Of a DNA stretch of 64,000 nt, positions 62,368-64,000 are shown in pieces. The DNA is from Phascolomyces articulosus. Its lineage: Eukaryota > Mucoromycota > Mucoromycetes > Mucorales > Lichtheimiaceae. Every line of letters begins with the position of its first letter. Position 1 is the stretch's first letter. A program made the translations under genes and the position numbers. The stretch is taken from NCBI GenBank assembly GCA_025677815.1, contig JAIXMP010000037.1, forward strand, positions 248,001 to 312,000, read 5' to 3'. Below the pieces are notes generated by a model, which saw only the letters and a list, made by a program, of their open reading frames with translations, was not told where the DNA came from and did not search any database.

Positions 62368-63496
62368 TTACCATCGTATTTTAGGAGGAAAATAGTTAGC
62401 TATCAATTCAGTATAAAACGGTTTAAGACTTTCAAGGTTCGCTGGTTCTTCGACTAAATTGGATCCCAAATCGTACTTGTTAAATAATTGGACCCATTTC
62501 AACATTTCTTTATCATGATCATCCATAAGCCAAGTATATTCCCCTTCTGTATGCCATGGATAAAAGGAATGGAATCGTAAGATGGCCAATGCTTCTGGTG
62601 GTAAATAATCCTTGCATACCATATACATGTATTCATCGTGACCAAAGCTGAGATGTATATTTCTTAATCCACAATGAGGTGTGTAAATACCATATTCTGT
62701 GGAATATAATTCGTCATAGAAATCTGGATTATTGACAAAAAACTCGCGATAGACGATTTTATCTGCATATTTACATCCAACTGGAAATGTATCGCCCACT
62801 ACCTAAATGGATATATCATGTTGTTGTTATATATTACAGATAGAATATTGAATGTCCATCAATGATGCATAAGGTGACGAAATTCACCCAAATAAATAAA
62901 TAAAATAAAAGAACCAAACTTACGGTCCATTGTGGTTCTCCCATAAAATATAACATTTTTCCCAAATCATGAATCAATGCCGTTAAAATAAACCAATTAG
63001 GCTGACCATCACGTCGTGCCGTTTCTGCTGTTTGTAATGCATGGATTGCTTGAGATGTTTTTACATCTGGATCAGCATTATCCACTAATCCATCCATCAC
63101 TTCCAAAGCTTCCCATACAGAAAACCACCCATTATCCAATCGACAGTATCTTTCTTTCATGGCCATAACATGTTCCACTGTTTGATTTTCGTGGTTCTCT
63201 TTATAAAATTGTGGGATCGCAGGCATTTTTGTAATTGCTTTTTCATAGTTTCGGAATTGGGTATAGGAGACATTATTCTGTCGTTGGTGATGATTACCGT
63301 TATTCGTGTTTGTTGTATCTTCTAATAAAGTAGTCATTGTCGTTGTTGGTATTATCATGTTACTATTGCTGTCATAATAGTTCAATTCCTGTATCTTCTG
63401 TTGTTGTTCTGGTTGAGTGTTCATCATGTTGGTGTTTTTGTTATTATAACGATGGTTGTTGGTGGATTGTATATAATCGTCATACCTTCGTATCAT
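62368..63496 (-). CDS. MIOX: myo-Inositol oxygenase (MIOX)
   Basis: Exons (minus): 63496-62924 and 62802-62368 (335 aa). A first stretch of about 80 residues is Asn/Gln/Thr-rich. The catalytic domain follows: NHENQTVEHVMAMKERY, GWFSVWEALEVMDGLVDNAD, DVKTSQAIHALQTAETAR, WFILTALIHDLGKML (the HD iron-ligand pair), VVGDTFPVGCKYADKIVYRE, IHLSFGHDEYMYMV and LAILRFHSFYPWHTEGEYTW with a later Asp. These supply the His and Asp ligands of the di-iron centre. MIOX opens myo-inositol to D-glucuronate, the entry to inositol catabolism. The enzyme is common in early-diverging fungi and animals but rarer in ascomycete yeasts. The N-terminal extension is longer than in the mammalian enzyme; a second ATG at about 63427 is an alternative start. 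Confidence 0.94.
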
Positions 63497-64000
63497 TTTT
63501 TTTGTTGTTCTGTAAAAATATATGGATAAATAAAAAGAGAAAGTTGAAGAAATACGGGAAGAAATGGAAAGAAAAAGAAAAAGAGAGTAAAGATTATAAT
63601 GTCAAAAACTTAGAACAGATCTTCATATAGTAAGTAAAAAAAAGATACCCCACATTCATATGCAATTAAACAAAGTTTTGGGATCGGCCGAGCCAATAGG
63701 AATAATTACGTAGAATATTTTACGAGAAACTATTCCTTTCAGGAATTTACTTTGATGGCTTTTGCTATAGATTCACACACCACATTGGTTTGGTCAATGT
63801 ACAAGTTTCTCTTATGGTAGTATAAATGTTCATTATTTTATTTGATACTATTCTGGTTAATAAAAATGCATTATATTTTTATCGTTTTTAATATTGTATA
63901 TATAATACGATGAGTGAAAATTCTTTAAGTCACCCCATTTTCCCAACAAATTAAACTTTTAGATCCTTATGCATATATCCAGTATAGTCGAATGTACCTG
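63497..64000. other. MIOX upstream region to window end
   Basis: AT-rich with a purine-rich stretch at 63530-63590. No gene recognised. Confidence 0.4.

Overview
The window is nuclear DNA from a filamentous fungus, most likely an early-diverging Mucoromycota (Mucorales-like) species. The evidence is an AT-rich background with long homopolymers and microsatellites, genes broken by many 50-150 bp GT-AG introns, fungal housekeeping genes (RRP36, TFB2, HEM3, NVJ2, ALE1/MBOAT, D-amino-acid oxidase), F-box gene remnants and a WRKY-like zinc-finger gene of a kind known from early-diverging fungi. Species cannot be fixed from the sequence alone. Exon joins below were worked out by hand from reading frames, splice consensus and family resemblance; each reconstructed multi-exon total is a multiple of three.

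Layout. 1-303: 5' end of an NVJ2-like lipid-transfer protein (minus). 304-9424: gene-poor and decayed, with an F-box/LRR pseudogene (about 3.3-4.2 kb) and a 2.15 kb element with long terminal inverted repeats (6.34-8.48 kb). 9.4-11.2: Clr4/SUV39-type H3K9 methyltransferase. 11.9-12.8: arginase-family pseudogene. 13.4-14.0: a 550 bp pogo/mariner-like MITE. 14.5-16.2: MBOAT lysophospholipid acyltransferase with one in-frame TGA (minus). 16.4-18.0: a pogo-like transposon remnant inserted in that gene's upstream region. 20.2-22.2: ABC1/ADCK kinase-like gene (minus). 22.3-23.9: RRP36. 24.3-26.3: secreted GH18 chitinase. 27.9-29.7: Sec14/CSR1-like lipid-transfer protein (minus). 29.7-36.4: almost 7 kb without a recognisable gene. 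36.5-38.2: D-amino-acid oxidase ending in a peroxisomal signal (minus). 38.8-39.5: bZIP factor (minus). 40.4-40.7: mitofissin/DUF1748 microprotein. 41.4-41.8: small unknown protein (minus). 42.8-44.1: WRKY-like protein (minus). 44.1-48.1: no gene seen. 48.1-49.6: F-box/RRM remnant. 50.7-53.3: a decayed Fanzor/OrfB-type RuvC nuclease gene. 54.7-57.2: TFIIH subunit TFB2. 58.3-59.8: unknown membrane-anchored protein. 60.6-61.8: porphobilinogen deaminase HEM3 (minus). 62.4-63.5: myo-inositol oxygenase (minus).

There is no operon logic. Intact housekeeping genes alternate with islands of mobile-element debris and pseudogenes (3-18 kb and 48-54 kb). In the debris many disabling stops sit where a single C-to-T change in CGA, CAA or CAG would explain them, and the two arms of the long-TIR element differ mainly by transitions. 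The most noteworthy items are the decayed Fanzor-like nuclease, the long-TIR element, the two-copy pogo-like family, two microexons (20 nt and 11 nt) that carry conserved active-site residues, the WRKY-like gene, and the TGA in an otherwise intact MBOAT gene whose upstream region holds a transposon.
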